Source: Scytonematopsis contorta HA4267-MV1 | Lineage (GTDB): Bacteria; Cyanobacteriota; Cyanobacteriia; Cyanobacteriales; Nostocaceae | Reading direction: 5' to 3' | NCBI GenBank assembly: GCA_019359035.1 | Contig: JAHHIC010000063.1 | Location: 1 to 64,000, forward strand | Length of the DNA: 64,000 bases | Part shown: positions 1-8,921 of the stretch, one piece after another | Position numbering within the stretch: the stretch's first letter is position 1 | Layout of the letters: each line of letters begins with the position of its first letter | Translations under genes and position numbers: made by a program | The notes under the pieces: generated by a model | Told to the model about the DNA's origin: nothing | Seen by the model: the letters and a program-made list of their open reading frames with translations, nothing else | Databases searched by the model: none

Positions 1-77
1 TATCATCTGAGATAGGTAAATAATGTGACTATACAGGCAACGTCAGTGTTTTTTTACTCTTCATATAGAGAAAATAG

Positions 78-2612
78 TCAGTAAAAACACTTCTGTGACA
101 GTTTGGGTGCGGAATGTAGGTTTAAATATTGTGAATTACATCGAATCTCACCTTTGTGTGCATCGACGATAATTTTGTAACTAATAGACAATCCCAAACC
201 AGTACCCTTACCCACAGGTTTTGTAGTAAAGAAAGGGTCAAATATTTTCGGTAAAATTTCTGATTTAATACCAATACCATTGTCAGCAATACGAACCACC
301 ACCCTCGAATCAACCCAAGAAGTGCAAATACGAATTACACTGTTAGCAGATGAGAGTTGACAGTTGAATGTTGAATCTTCGATAGCGTCAATTGCATTAG
401 TCAATAAATTCATAAATACCTGATTCAACTGACTTGGGAAGCATTTAATTGATGGTAGTTGACCATACTCTTTAATTACTTGAATCCCAAGATGGTTAAG
501 TTTTGGTTTTAAACGATGTTGTAATATTAATAAAGCATTATCAATTCCTTCATGAATATCCACTTTTTTACAAGTTGATTCATCCAGTCGAGAAAAATTA
601 CGTAATGACAAAACAATTTCACTGATACGGTTAGCACCCTGCTTTACCGATTTTAATAGTCTGGGGAAATCTTCAGTGATAAAATCTATATCTGTTGCTT
701 TTAATTGTTCCGCAATTTCTGGAACAGGTTTTGGATAATGTTTTTGATATAAATTAACTACATTTAATATTTCTTCAGCGTATTCCTTTGCTGGTTGAAT
801 ATTTCCGTAAATAAAATTCGTTGGATTATTAATTTCGTGAGCAATACCTGCAACTAAACCACCAAGTGACGTCATTTTCTCCGCAAGTACTAACTGGCTT
901 TGAGTGCGTCTAAGTTCGGCTAAAGTCTGTTCTAATTCTTGCGCTTTTTGTTTTTCCCTAGCTTCACTTTCACGTAGCGCTTCTTCTGATTTTTTGCGGT
1001 CGCTAATATCAAACAAAGTACCATACCAAACAGTATCACCATTTTCGCGTCGTTCAGGTCGAGACCTTGCCGAAAGCCACTTAAGTTTACCTGATTTAGT
1101 AATAATACGCCATTCACATTCAAAAGGTTCTAAAGTTTCAGCACTGCGGATATTAGCAGCAGTAACTCGTTGTCGGTCATCGGGATGCATTTGGTCGTAT
1201 AAGATATAAGCATTTTCCAATACTTCCTCAGGTTCTACTTCTTGTATTTCCCGACAAGCCGAACTTATGTACTCAAACTTAATTGAGCTATCAGAAGATA
1301 AAGTAAATGTATAAATAACTCCTGGTATATTTGCCGCTAGCTTTCGTAATCGAGCTTCGCTTTCTTGTTGTGCTTGCTGTGCTAATTTCTGTTCAGAGAT
1401 GTCTTCAAGTACACCGATACCATACTGGGGTTTTTGCTCTGAGTCACGCACTATAGAAACACTCAGATTTACCCACCTTATTTGACCATCTTTGTGGACT
1501 AGTCGCTTTTCCATTGAATAAGTGGGAATTTCCCCATCCAATAGTTGACATCTATATGTATGTTCGGTTTCTAGGTCATATGCATCATACGTAATATCAT
1601 CTAGAGAAATATTAAATATTTCTGACTCTGTGTAACCCAAAATTTGGCAAAACCGAGGATTAACCTGAAGGAACTCACCATTAAGCTTCATCAAATGAAT
1701 TCCCACAGCAGCTTGCTGAAAAATTCCACTAAAACGTTGTTCACTTTCTTTTAAAGCTTCCTCAACTTCTTTGCGTCGGGAAATATCTTTGACTACAGCA
1801 ACAAAATATTGGGGTCTATTATCCTTGTCACGCACTAGCGACATACTAATATGTACCCATTTAATTTGACTGTTTTTGCAGACAAAACGCTTTTCTAGAG
1901 CATAGCTTTCAAAAGTGCCGACAAATAAACAACGTATATTTTCTAATTCTGACTGTAGGTCATCAATATAAGTAATATCTTCCCAAGATAACTGCAACAT
2001 TTCTAATTCCGAGTAATCGAGAATTTCACACAAGCGAGGATTAACCCGTATAAACTTACCAGAAAGAGATAGCAAACTCATCCCCACAGCAGCTTGTTCA
2101 AACACTGCTCGGAAAAGTTGGTTACTTTCACGCTCTTTAAATTCTGCGCGTTTTTGAGCAGTGATATCTCGTGCAATCCACAGTACGGAATTTTCAGAAA
2201 TTCGAGAAATGTTAGCAGTAAAACAAAATTCTTTTCTATCCAAGAACAAATTATAATCAAAATGTTGCTGCTGGGAACTTAAAGCCAAATCAACTTTTTT
2301 CAACCAGTTATTTGCAGTCCTCTCCTGAAAAAATCCTTCTATCGTTAAATTAATTAATTCATCCAGATTTTCATCAAAATTGCTATCACGAGTCGGGATG
2401 ATTTCGATGCTTCCCACAACTTTTGCTTGGCTACTTTCTAAATTATTTTGAATATTGACAACAAGTACAATATCATGCATTGCCTCAAAAATTGCACGCA
2501 TTTGTATTTCCGCACTGCGTAACTTTTGCTCAACAATTTGACGTTTATTTACTTCTTTTTGTAATTGCTGATTCAACTGTTGTAAATAAGTTGTTTGTTC
2601 ACTATTGAGCAT
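78..2612 (-). CDS. Multi-PAS sensor histidine kinase with abnormal C-terminus
   Basis: This 844-residue cytoplasmic kinase has no membrane segment or receiver domain. An N-terminal coiled coil (about residues 1-35) leads into an atypical PAS-like region, two closely related PAS/PAC units (about 160-280 and 285-405) and a fourth PAS with a PAC-like tail (about 415-540). A coiled linker then reaches the HisKA domain, whose GIAHEINNP box places the phosphoacceptor at His592. The ATPase domain has an N box ([15 protein letters not shown]), [25 protein letters not shown] and then GEIRCNSQ. The usual last strand (GxGTxFxIxxP type) is missing and replaced by about 16 unrelated residues before the stop, so the 3' end looks truncated by a rearrangement. 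Its signal and partner regulator are not evident. Kinase identity is certain; activity without the last strand is doubtful. Confidence 0.9.
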   Translation of the reverse strand: MLNSEQTTYLQQLNQQLQKEVNKRQIVEQKLRSAEIQMRAIFEAMHDIVLVVNIQNNLESSQAKVVGSIEIIPTRDSNFDENLDELINLTIEGFFQERTANNWLKKVDLALSSQQQHFDYNLFLDRKEFCFTANISRISENSVLWIARDITAQKRAEFKERESNQLFRAVFEQAAVGMSLLSLSGKFIRVNPRLCEILDYSELEMLQLSWEDITYIDDLQSELENIRCLFVGTFESYALEKRFVCKNSQIKWVHISMSLVRDKDNRPQYFVAVVKDISRRKEVEEALKESEQRFSGIFQQAAVGIHLMKLNGEFLQVNPRFCQILGYTESEIFNISLDDITYDAYDLETEHTYRCQLLDGEIPTYSMEKRLVHKDGQIRWVNLSVSIVRDSEQKPQYGIGVLEDISEQKLAQQAQQESEARLRKLAANIPGVIYTFTLSSDSSIKFEYISSACREIQEVEPEEVLENAYILYDQMHPDDRQRVTAANIRSAETLEPFECEWRIITKSGKLKWLSARSRPERRENGDTVWYGTLFDISDRKKSEEALRESEAREKQKAQELEQTLAELRRTQSQLVLAEKMTSLGGLVAGIAHEINNPTNFIYGNIQPAKEYAEEILNVVNLYQKHYPKPVPEIAEQLKATDIDFITEDFPRLLKSVKQGANRISEIVLSLRNFSRLDESTCKKVDIHEGIDNALLILQHRLKPKLNHLGIQVIKEYGQLPSIKCFPSQLNQVFMNLLTNAIDAIEDSTFNCQLSSANSVIRICTSWVDSRVVVRIADNGIGIKSEILPKIFDPFFTTKPVGKGTGLGLSISYKIIVDAHKGEIRCNSQYLNLHSAPKLSQKCFY

Positions 2613-2717
2613 AGCGTATACTAGTTTCTATTACATCTAAGTAAGCTAAAAGCAAAAAATCGCTACTGAACTGACGCACGAATCCTGTATTTACCTAAAA
2701 ATAAATACAGCAACTTA

Positions 2718-2744
2718 TTTGCTTGACGTATTTTGCTTGACGTA
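2718..2744. repeat. Tandem 13-bp direct repeat in a 309-bp gap
   Basis: TTTGCTTGACGTA occurs twice with a 14-bp period in the AT-rich gap between the kinase gene and the MBL/ferredoxin gene. TTGAC within each copy resembles a -35 element. I see no gene or terminator in the rest of this gap (2613-2921). Confidence 0.5.
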
Positions 2745-2921
2745 TCTTAATACACTATTGCACGCCGTAATTTACTTTCAGTAAATACTTTAATAAAAAA
2801 CACTATTATAAGCGGTGGTTATACTGTTTTCAGTAGTAAGCTCTTCCATATGTAGTAAAGAATATCCGGATGATTCGGAATACTATCCTATAAAACCTGA
2901 AAAAATGTATCATTTGTTACT

Positions 2922-3794
2922 TTATGTTGATTCCATCCACTCAATACATTGAATCATTTGCGTTTTCATCGTTTGCCTATCAGCATGATACCTCCGTCCG
3001 TGACCGGGAAGAACCCACTCAAAAGAATAATTAGCGAGCTTACGCATTGATTCCAGTTGTTCTGACCAAGAGTACCAACAAAAATCACGAAATGCGATTA
3101 GCTGTTTTAGTCTATCAGACCAAGCGAGGTGGTCACCAGTAAAAAGAAATTTATTTTTATAAAGTAAAACAGTATGTCCTTTGCTATGACCGGGAACGGG
3201 AATGATTACAATTTCGGGATTTAGTTGAATAACTTCGGAACCTGTAATTTGAATTTCGACATTGCGAGTACCTGTTGTGATGTCATCACGATGGAGGATG
3301 CGTTGACAAGCAAAGTGATTTGCAAATTTTTCGTGGTCAGCGACATCATCTCTATGGGTTAAATACATGTAGCGTACTCCCCCCATTGCTTCTAAGCGTT
3401 TTACTAATGGTGGTGTAAACCGAGGAGAGTCGATTAAAACATTTCCTTCTGGTAGTTTAATTAAATAACTCGCAGCACCGTAAGAATTTTCCGAATGATA
3501 TCCACAATGGTAGACATTTTCTTCTATCAAAATCGGAAGAGTTTGCTGAACATCTTTGATATCTTGCGGTTTGTCAACTGTTCCAATAGAAGCAGTAGGA
3601 CAAGATAAAAGTGCTTGTAATGCTAATAATCTTTCTTCTTCGCTTGTTGGTTGGTGGAATACTGCGGATTGTTCTTTTACGCTAGTAAATATTTCCGGAG
3701 CCATCCAACGACAAGTATCGCAGTCAATGCAGGAGCTATCGACATAAAAATCGCCTGTCACGTTCTCCGGACGACGTAAATCTAAATGTGCCAT
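2922..3794 (-). CDS. Ferredoxin-like/MBL-fold metallohydrolase fusion
   Basis: The 290-residue protein joins a short ferredoxin-like domain to a metallo-beta-lactamase fold. The N-terminus carries CIDCDTC with a later Cys in LLSCPTA (about residue 66), the spacing of a single Fe-S cluster site. The MBL part (about 95-285) shows THRDDVADHEKF, a variant of the HxHxDH metal motif with Arg in place of the second His, then PGHSKGHT, FTGDHLAW and LPGHGRRYH. This architecture is common in cyanobacteria but its substrate is unknown; glyoxalase II-like or redox-linked hydrolysis is only a family-level guess. It is monocistronic, with no obvious link to its neighbours. The family assignment is firm. 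Confidence 0.85.
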   Translation of the reverse strand: MAHLDLRRPENVTGDFYVDSSCIDCDTCRWMAPEIFTSVKEQSAVFHQPTSEEERLLALQALLSCPTASIGTVDKPQDIKDVQQTLPILIEENVYHCGYHSENSYGAASYLIKLPEGNVLIDSPRFTPPLVKRLEAMGGVRYMYLTHRDDVADHEKFANHFACQRILHRDDITTGTRNVEIQITGSEVIQLNPEIVIIPVPGHSKGHTVLLYKNKFLFTGDHLAWSDRLKQLIAFRDFCWYSWSEQLESMRKLANYSFEWVLPGHGRRYHADRQTMKTQMIQCIEWMEST

Positions 3795-3861
3795 GTTATT
3801 AATTTTTTTTTGATTATATTTTGGTTATATAACTAAGCTAGCAGTTAATTTCAAAAATGAG

Positions 3862-5091
3862 TTAAAAAAACTTATCAACTGATTGAGCAAGTCTGTGTAA
3901 TTCGCTGGTTGGAAAATTTTTGTGTATAGGTAAAAACACAATATGCTCCATCAGATATTTTGCGTTCTCAGGTAAGATATTATTTTTATTATTAAAGCTA
4001 AGCTCTCTTACTACTAAGTTAGTGCTTCCCCTGCTAGCATCAAAGTTATTTTCTTGCAGTTTGTTTACGAGTAATTCTGGATGAGGAACGATAATTGGCA
4101 ATAACCAAAAGGAATGATATTCAGCTTTAATACCAGCAATAGTGAGATTATTTGTAAGTAGTTTTAGAAATTTTTCTACTGTGTGTATGCGGTGAGAAAA
4201 ATCTTCGCATTGACTTAATCGCAGTGCAAGCAACCACAACAAATGGTGGGGAGGACGGTGACGGATTTTGGAAAATAAATCCCCTGATGCGAAACCTCGT
4301 GTTGTTGACCTAATTGTAGAGTCTACATCTTTAGAGAATAATTGCACGAGATGTAGAAAGTGGCAATAAATCCAAGGATTTGACAATATTTTTAGACAAA
4401 GGAATTTGATAACGCGGATAAAAAACCAAAATTCACTTTTTTTAGGGTACTGCTGTTGTCGTTCGAGTATTTTTGCAGCTAGTGATTTATCTCTTAATAA
4501 TGCAACTGCTCCCCCCAAGGCTGTAGAAGATTTTATTGGACCGAAACTGAAAAAGCTTGCATCGACTTTTGGATGTCCGTAGTATTTATTTCCCGCAAAT
4601 GCTTGAGCGCAATCTTCTACTAAAATCAGATTATATTTATGAGAAAATTCTATATAAGGTTTTAAATCAATAATTGTACCAAATATGTGGGCAATTAATA
4701 ATATTTTGGTTTTATCGGAAACAAGTTTTTCTAATAGTTCTAATGATGGCTCGCAATTTAAAGGTGAAATATCAACCGGAACGGGAATCAACCCATGAAG
4801 TTCAACTATTTCTACCATCTCTGGTATATTAATAGCGCTCATCAAAACTTCTGAGCCAGCAGGAAGTTGTAATGATTGTAGAAATAAGTCAAAGGCTGTT
4901 CTTACGGAAAATGTAACTAGAATATCTTTGTCGTCTACTTTCCAGAAAGATTTAATAGTATCAAGAGTTTGGTTAATATCGATGACTTTACTAAAAGATA
5001 ATAAACTTTTAACTAAATGATTAAAATCAATATCTATTTGTAATCTTGGGTAAATTCTGAATTTCTCTTGTAATGATGATAAGTTAACCAT
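3862..5091 (-). CDS. DegT/DnrJ/EryC1-type PLP-dependent aminotransferase-like protein
   Basis: The 409-residue protein has the fold-type I pattern of sugar aminotransferases of the DegT/DnrJ/EryC1/StrS family. It shows VEDCAQAFAG with the PLP-contacting Asp, and SFGPIKSSTALGG with the probable Schiff-base Lys. These enzymes usually convert nucleotide-linked ketosugars to aminosugars, so a role in surface glycan synthesis is possible, but no sugar genes adjoin it. I place the start at the Met at 5091 (MVNLSSL). A longer frame to 5166 exists, but its first residues are encoded by a dispersed palindromic repeat and do not look like protein. The substrate cannot be inferred. Confidence 0.75.
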   Translation of the reverse strand: MVNLSSLQEKFRIYPRLQIDIDFNHLVKSLLSFSKVIDINQTLDTIKSFWKVDDKDILVTFSVRTAFDLFLQSLQLPAGSEVLMSAINIPEMVEIVELHGLIPVPVDISPLNCEPSLELLEKLVSDKTKILLIAHIFGTIIDLKPYIEFSHKYNLILVEDCAQAFAGNKYYGHPKVDASFFSFGPIKSSTALGGAVALLRDKSLAAKILERQQQYPKKSEFWFFIRVIKFLCLKILSNPWIYCHFLHLVQLFSKDVDSTIRSTTRGFASGDLFSKIRHRPPHHLLWLLALRLSQCEDFSHRIHTVEKFLKLLTNNLTIAGIKAEYHSFWLLPIIVPHPELLVNKLQENNFDASRGSTNLVVRELSFNNKNNILPENAKYLMEHIVFLPIHKNFPTSELHRLAQSVDKFF

Positions 5092-5153
5092 TCGCTTTAC
5101 TCCGAATTCATCACCGCAAAAATTCCTATATATTGCTCGTACACACCAAGGAA

Positions 5154-5199
5154 ACCCCACCCCCAACCCCCTCCCCGCGTGCGGGGAGGGGGCTACGAT
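5154..5199. repeat. Dispersed GC-rich palindromic repeat, copy 1
   Basis: A G/C-rich palindrome (CCCCCTCCCCGC then GCGGGGAGGGGG) is flanked by ACCCCACCCCCAA on one side and CTACGAT on the other. It lies between ctaB and the DegT-like gene. Copy 2 lies in inverted orientation about 80 bp away and copy 3 follows alanine dehydrogenase. It is REP-like and could form a strong hairpin in either transcript. Confidence 0.8.
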
Positions 5200-5279
5200 T
5201 TAATTCGTTTTTTTCTCGTGGTTCTCCTTTGTTCACAGTCACTAACTATAAATATAAATATAGATAAAGTGTTGTTATC

Positions 5280-5326
5280 ATCGTAGCCCCCTCCCCGCTT
5301 GCGGGGAGGGGGTTGGGGGTGGGGTT
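5280..5326. repeat. Dispersed GC-rich palindromic repeat, copy 2 (inverted)
   Basis: This is the same element as at 5154-5199 but in opposite orientation, followed by an extra GGGGTTGGGGGTGGGG stretch. The two copies form a long inverted repeat around an 80-bp AT-rich centre, just downstream of the ctaB stop codon, where it may also act as a transcription end. Confidence 0.8.
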
Positions 5327-5364
5327 CCGGGGGGTTGGGGGTGGGGTTCTTTGGTTTGGGGGGA

Positions 5365-6354
5365 TTAGCTCAAAATACTCATAAAAAAACCAACAACAAC
5401 AGAGCTTAAAACATGTAATTTACTACTAACCGCAAGAATTACATGATGGGTAACAGGCAGACTATCCACCACCATTCCCAAACACAAAAGCATCATATAA
5501 GAAATGGAATAGACGAACAATCCTCTAGCCAAATCTCGACTTTCTGGATTTTGCAAAAGTTGCCAAGCTTTGTAAATAAATACTCCACCCAACCACAAAG
5601 CAATAACGGCGTATAAAGCACCACTAACCTGCAACGGATAAACCAATAAAAACGTAGTGATAACTGTGACTAAGGTATACAGCCAAATTTGTTTAACTGT
5701 AGCCTGCACCCCAGCAACTACTGGTAGCATTGGTACATTAACTTTTGCGTAATCATCCTTAATCATCAGCGCCAACGACCAGAAATGGGGTGGCGTCCAG
5801 ACAAAGACAATAGCAAAAATTAACCAAGCAGCCCAACTTAAAGTGCCTGTTACAGCAGCCCAACCAACCAAAGCTGGAATCGCTCCTGCTGCACCACCAA
5901 TGACAATATTTTGAGGACTATTGCGCTTCAGCCAATGGGTGTAGACCAATACATAAAAAACAATCCCCGACATTGCCAACAATGCCGCAAGTAAATTAGC
6001 AAACACAGTCAGCAAAGTAAAAGAGATACAAGCCAAAGTTATGGCAAAAATCAAAGCATCGCGAGGCTGAACTTTTCCGGATGGAATGGGACGATGACGT
6101 GTCCGTTCCATTTCATAATCAATATCACGGTCATAAATACAATTTATTACTTGGCCGCTTGCAGCAGCCAAAGTACCCCCTGCGAGGGTGACGAGTAATA
6201 GTAGAAGATTTATTTCACCAGCAGAAGCTATCCACATACTGCCAGCAGTGGTAATCAACAGTAACGGGATAATGCGGGGCTTAGTTAGTTGATAATAGCT
6301 TTGAATAACTTGCAGAACAGTTTCATGCTGTTTAGAGACATTAGTCCCAATCAT
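5365..6354 (-). CDS. ctaB: Protoheme IX farnesyltransferase (heme O synthase)
   Basis: CtaB transfers a farnesyl group to heme B to make heme O, the precursor of heme A for cytochrome oxidase. The 329-residue integral membrane protein of the UbiA family has several hydrophobic helices. It carries the Asp-rich prenyl-diphosphate motif NCIYDRDIDYEMERT followed by RHRPIPSG, and a second conserved segment around DDYAKVNVPMLPVV. It lies directly downstream of ctaA on the same strand (61-bp gap), and both face away from coxBAC, so the pair supplies heme A to the neighbouring oxidase. Length and motifs are normal. Confidence 0.95.
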   Translation of the reverse strand: MIGTNVSKQHETVLQVIQSYYQLTKPRIIPLLLITTAGSMWIASAGEINLLLLLVTLAGGTLAAASGQVINCIYDRDIDYEMERTRHRPIPSGKVQPRDALIFAITLACISFTLLTVFANLLAALLAMSGIVFYVLVYTHWLKRNSPQNIVIGGAAGAIPALVGWAAVTGTLSWAAWLIFAIVFVWTPPHFWSLALMIKDDYAKVNVPMLPVVAGVQATVKQIWLYTLVTVITTFLLVYPLQVSGALYAVIALWLGGVFIYKAWQLLQNPESRDLARGLFVYSISYMMLLCLGMVVDSLPVTHHVILAVSSKLHVLSSVVVGFFMSILS

Positions 6355-6415
6355 GTCAGTATTATTTCCTTATTTTTTGAACAACAAACTCAACAACAAA
6401 CTGAACAACAAATAT

Positions 6416-7399
6416 TTACAGAGACGAAATCCCTTGGACTTCTTCCTTCTTGCTTCTTCCTTCCTCATTGATTTCGCGGCTATACATCCAGTCGCGTATT
6501 GCCAACACGGTAAAAGCCACCAATGTACCTAACAAAGCCGCGCCTACAGCTTGGTGAGAGACTGTGAGCGGTTCAACTTGTAAATGCAAGCGGAAAGTAG
6601 CGTATCCCAATACGAGTTGTAAAAGTAACAAACTACCTGCCATATTTGCTAGTCTTCTTAAGGCAGGATGTAGCGCTGGTGTACTCCAGGAAACAAAGAC
6701 CACAGCCAAGGTTGTCACAGTTGGTGGTAATAGCCCAAATATATGACTGTACATTACAGTACACAATTGGTCACCAGCAAAACATTGGTGTAGTGCCCAG
6801 CGAGAGCCAACTAAAGCTCCTAGTAAACTTTGTAAATAAACTAAAATCGCTGCGCTTAAACCATACCAAGGCAATTTGCCAACAGTCCCCGTGGCTTGAT
6901 AGGGAGTAAGTGCGGAGCCGATAACCAAAAGGGTAATAAAAAATAATAGCGCTGTACCCAAGTGAGCAGTTACAATATCAAACCGCAAAAGTTGAGTGAC
7001 AGTCAGTCCACCTAAAATACCTTGAAAAACGATTAAAAACAAGGCAAAACTGGAAGCCCAAGGTAACCACTTGGGTAAAACTTGACGATTCCACCAGCTT
7101 AAAACCGTCAGACTGATAGCACTTAAGCCAATTAACGCCGCATCTAAGCGATGAAACCACTCCAGAAACACCTGAAGATTCATTTGCTTCGCAGGCACTA
7201 GTTCACCATAGCACAAAGGCCAATCCGGACAAGCAAGTCCAGCATTCATTACCCTTGTAGCGCTACCAATTGCCATCAAAATCAAAGTGGCAATACACAT
7301 TTGCCATACCAAGCGACGAATTCGTTCCTGGGTCTTTTCTTTAGGCTTTTGTGGTTCGCTATTTTCAATATTTTGTTGTTTAAGAACAAATCCACTCAT
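6416..7399 (-). CDS. ctaA: Heme A synthase (COX15/CtaA)
   Basis: CtaA oxidises the C8 methyl of heme O to the formyl group of heme A. The 327-residue protein is very hydrophobic, with about eight membrane helices. It has the conserved GSATRVMNAGLACPDWPLCYG segment (split here across residues about 45-65) and helix-associated His residues in EWFHRLDA, TAHLGT, ALHQCF and VSHQAVG, typical heme ligands. I choose the Met at 7399 (MSGFVL) because AAAAGGAA precedes it; a frame to 7450 would add 17 unlikely residues. It forms a likely operon with ctaB. Confidence 0.93.
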   Translation of the reverse strand: MSGFVLKQQNIENSEPQKPKEKTQERIRRLVWQMCIATLILMAIGSATRVMNAGLACPDWPLCYGELVPAKQMNLQVFLEWFHRLDAALIGLSAISLTVLSWWNRQVLPKWLPWASSFALFLIVFQGILGGLTVTQLLRFDIVTAHLGTALLFFITLLVIGSALTPYQATGTVGKLPWYGLSAAILVYLQSLLGALVGSRWALHQCFAGDQLCTVMYSHIFGLLPPTVTTLAVVFVSWSTPALHPALRRLANMAGSLLLLQLVLGYATFRLHLQVEPLTVSHQAVGAALLGTLVAFTVLAIRDWMYSREINEEGRSKKEEVQGISSL

Positions 7400-7768
7400 A
7401 AAATATTCCTTTTTTTGTTCTTTACGACTCCACCCTAGCGTATAGAGCAAGTTAAAGATTTGCTATTACTTCTTATACTTTTCATCACCATTTCGGTTTT
7501 AGCACTAAGTTTTATGTATTTTTCATCTTTTGTCCAATTAAAATGTTGCATTTAAAAGAACAAATCTTAAATTTTCCCTAATTTTTACCACATAAATACA
7601 TCTATCTATAGATATAATCGCTCTCTACCTTCTTATTCAAAATTAGAAAACTTGCTACAAAATTTAATAAAGATTTCTGTTTTGTCTTCACAATTTTTCA
7701 AAGTCTAGATTAACCTGGTAAGTGGGCAATCATGTCCAAAAGTAGTAAAGTCATCCAATATTTAAACC
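7400..7768. promoter_or_regulatory. Divergent control region between ctaAB and coxBAC
   Basis: This AT-rich gap separates two divergent transcription units that must be co-ordinated, because heme A is the cofactor of CoxA. I see no gene in it. Promoters for both directions must lie here, but I could not identify a convincing operator such as an NtcA or Fur box by eye. Confidence 0.5.
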
Positions 7769-8806
7769 GTGAAAATCCCAAGTTCCATTTGGACATTACT
7801 AATAGGCATCCTGATGACCTTAGCCAGCCTCTGGTACGGTCAGAATCACGGTCTATTGCCAACAGCAGCTTCCGATGAAGCTGGCTTGGTGGACGGTCTG
7901 TTCAATGCGATGATGACTGTGTCCACAGGCATATTTATTCTTGTCCAAGGCATCTTAATTTATAGTGCTTTTAGATACCGTAAACGTAAAGACGATGACA
8001 GTGATGGCCCGCCCGTACACGGTAATATACCGTTAGAAATTCTTTGGACAGCTATACCAGCAGTTATAGTCCTTGGTATCTCTGTATACAGCTTTGATGT
8101 TTACAACGAGATGGGAGGGTTTGAAGCTCATGGGGGTCACGGAGCGCCCATGAACCAGGAAGCAATGAGTACGTCCGCTCACATGTCACACAACATGCCA
8201 GGGTCAGCAATGGCAGCTACCTTAAGCGATACAGCTATTAATAGCGAAGCAAACGTTGCTGAAGTTGCTCAGATGGACATGGACATGGAAACTTCTCCCA
8301 GTGTGGATACAAATTCTGAAAATAAAGACAAATCATCAGCATTGCAAGTCAACGTTACTGCTATGCAATACGCCTTTATTTTCACCTATCCAGAAACTGG
8401 TATTACATCAGGTGAGTTACATGCTCCCATCGGGCGCACAGTAGAATTAAAAATGACTGGCAGTGATGTTATCCATGCTTTTTGGGTACCAGAATTTCGC
8501 TTAAAACAAGACGTAATTCCTGGACGAGAAACAGAGTATCGCTTTACACCAAAAAAAGCAGGTGATTATGCGGTTGTCTGTGCCGAATTGTGCGGTCCTT
8601 ATCATGGAGCAATGCGGACTACCGTAGTAGTAGAACCAGAGCAAGACTTTGATAAGTGGATGCAAGAGCAATTAGTTGCTAGCAAAGAAGAATTAAACAA
8701 AGCAGTTGCCTTGAACCCGGAGCAATCATTTGCCGATGAATTTTTAGCTCCTTACACAAAAGATATGGGAATCAAGCCAGAAATCTTAAATCAAATTCAT
8801 CATTAG
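7769..8806 (+). CDS. coxB: Cytochrome c oxidase subunit II with Met/His-rich insert
   Basis: Subunit II accepts electrons from cytochrome c or plastocyanin at its CuA centre. The 345-residue protein (GTG start) has two N-terminal membrane helices (about residues 7-25 and 50-68; a further hydrophobic stretch at 92-108) and a C-terminal cupredoxin domain. The CuA ligands lie in VIHAFWVPEF and CAELCGPYHGAM. Between the last helix and the cupredoxin is a long low-complexity insert (about residues 121-173) with clustered His and Met (HGGHGAPM, HMSHNM, MDMDME) that could bind copper. It heads the coxB-coxA-coxC operon. Family identity is certain; the role of the insert is inference. Confidence 0.95.
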   Translation: MKIPSSIWTLLIGILMTLASLWYGQNHGLLPTAASDEAGLVDGLFNAMMTVSTGIFILVQGILIYSAFRYRKRKDDDSDGPPVHGNIPLEILWTAIPAVIVLGISVYSFDVYNEMGGFEAHGGHGAPMNQEAMSTSAHMSHNMPGSAMAATLSDTAINSEANVAEVAQMDMDMETSPSVDTNSENKDKSSALQVNVTAMQYAFIFTYPETGITSGELHAPIGRTVELKMTGSDVIHAFWVPEFRLKQDVIPGRETEYRFTPKKAGDYAVVCAELCGPYHGAMRTTVVVEPEQDFDKWMQEQLVASKEELNKAVALNPEQSFADEFLAPYTKDMGIKPEILNQIHH

Positions 8807-8840
8807 TCAATGGTAATAGGTAGTATCTAATATCTTTTTT

Positions 8841-8892
8841 CAGCCAACAGCCAACAGCCAACAGTCAACAGTCAACAGTCAACAGTTAATAA
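8841..8892. repeat. Heptameric STRR between coxB and coxA
   Basis: Tandem seven-base units (CAGCCAA then CAGTCAA) fill most of the gap between coxB and coxA. Short tandemly repeated heptamers in intergenic DNA are typical of filamentous cyanobacteria. Within an operon, the copy number changes the spacing of the coxA leader. Confidence 0.85.
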
Positions 8893-8921
8893 TTCCCAAT
8901 CCCCAATGAAAAAAATATCCT

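Noticed and set aside
5092-5166. N-terminal extension of the DegT-like gene
   Set aside because: Its first codons come from the dispersed palindromic repeat.
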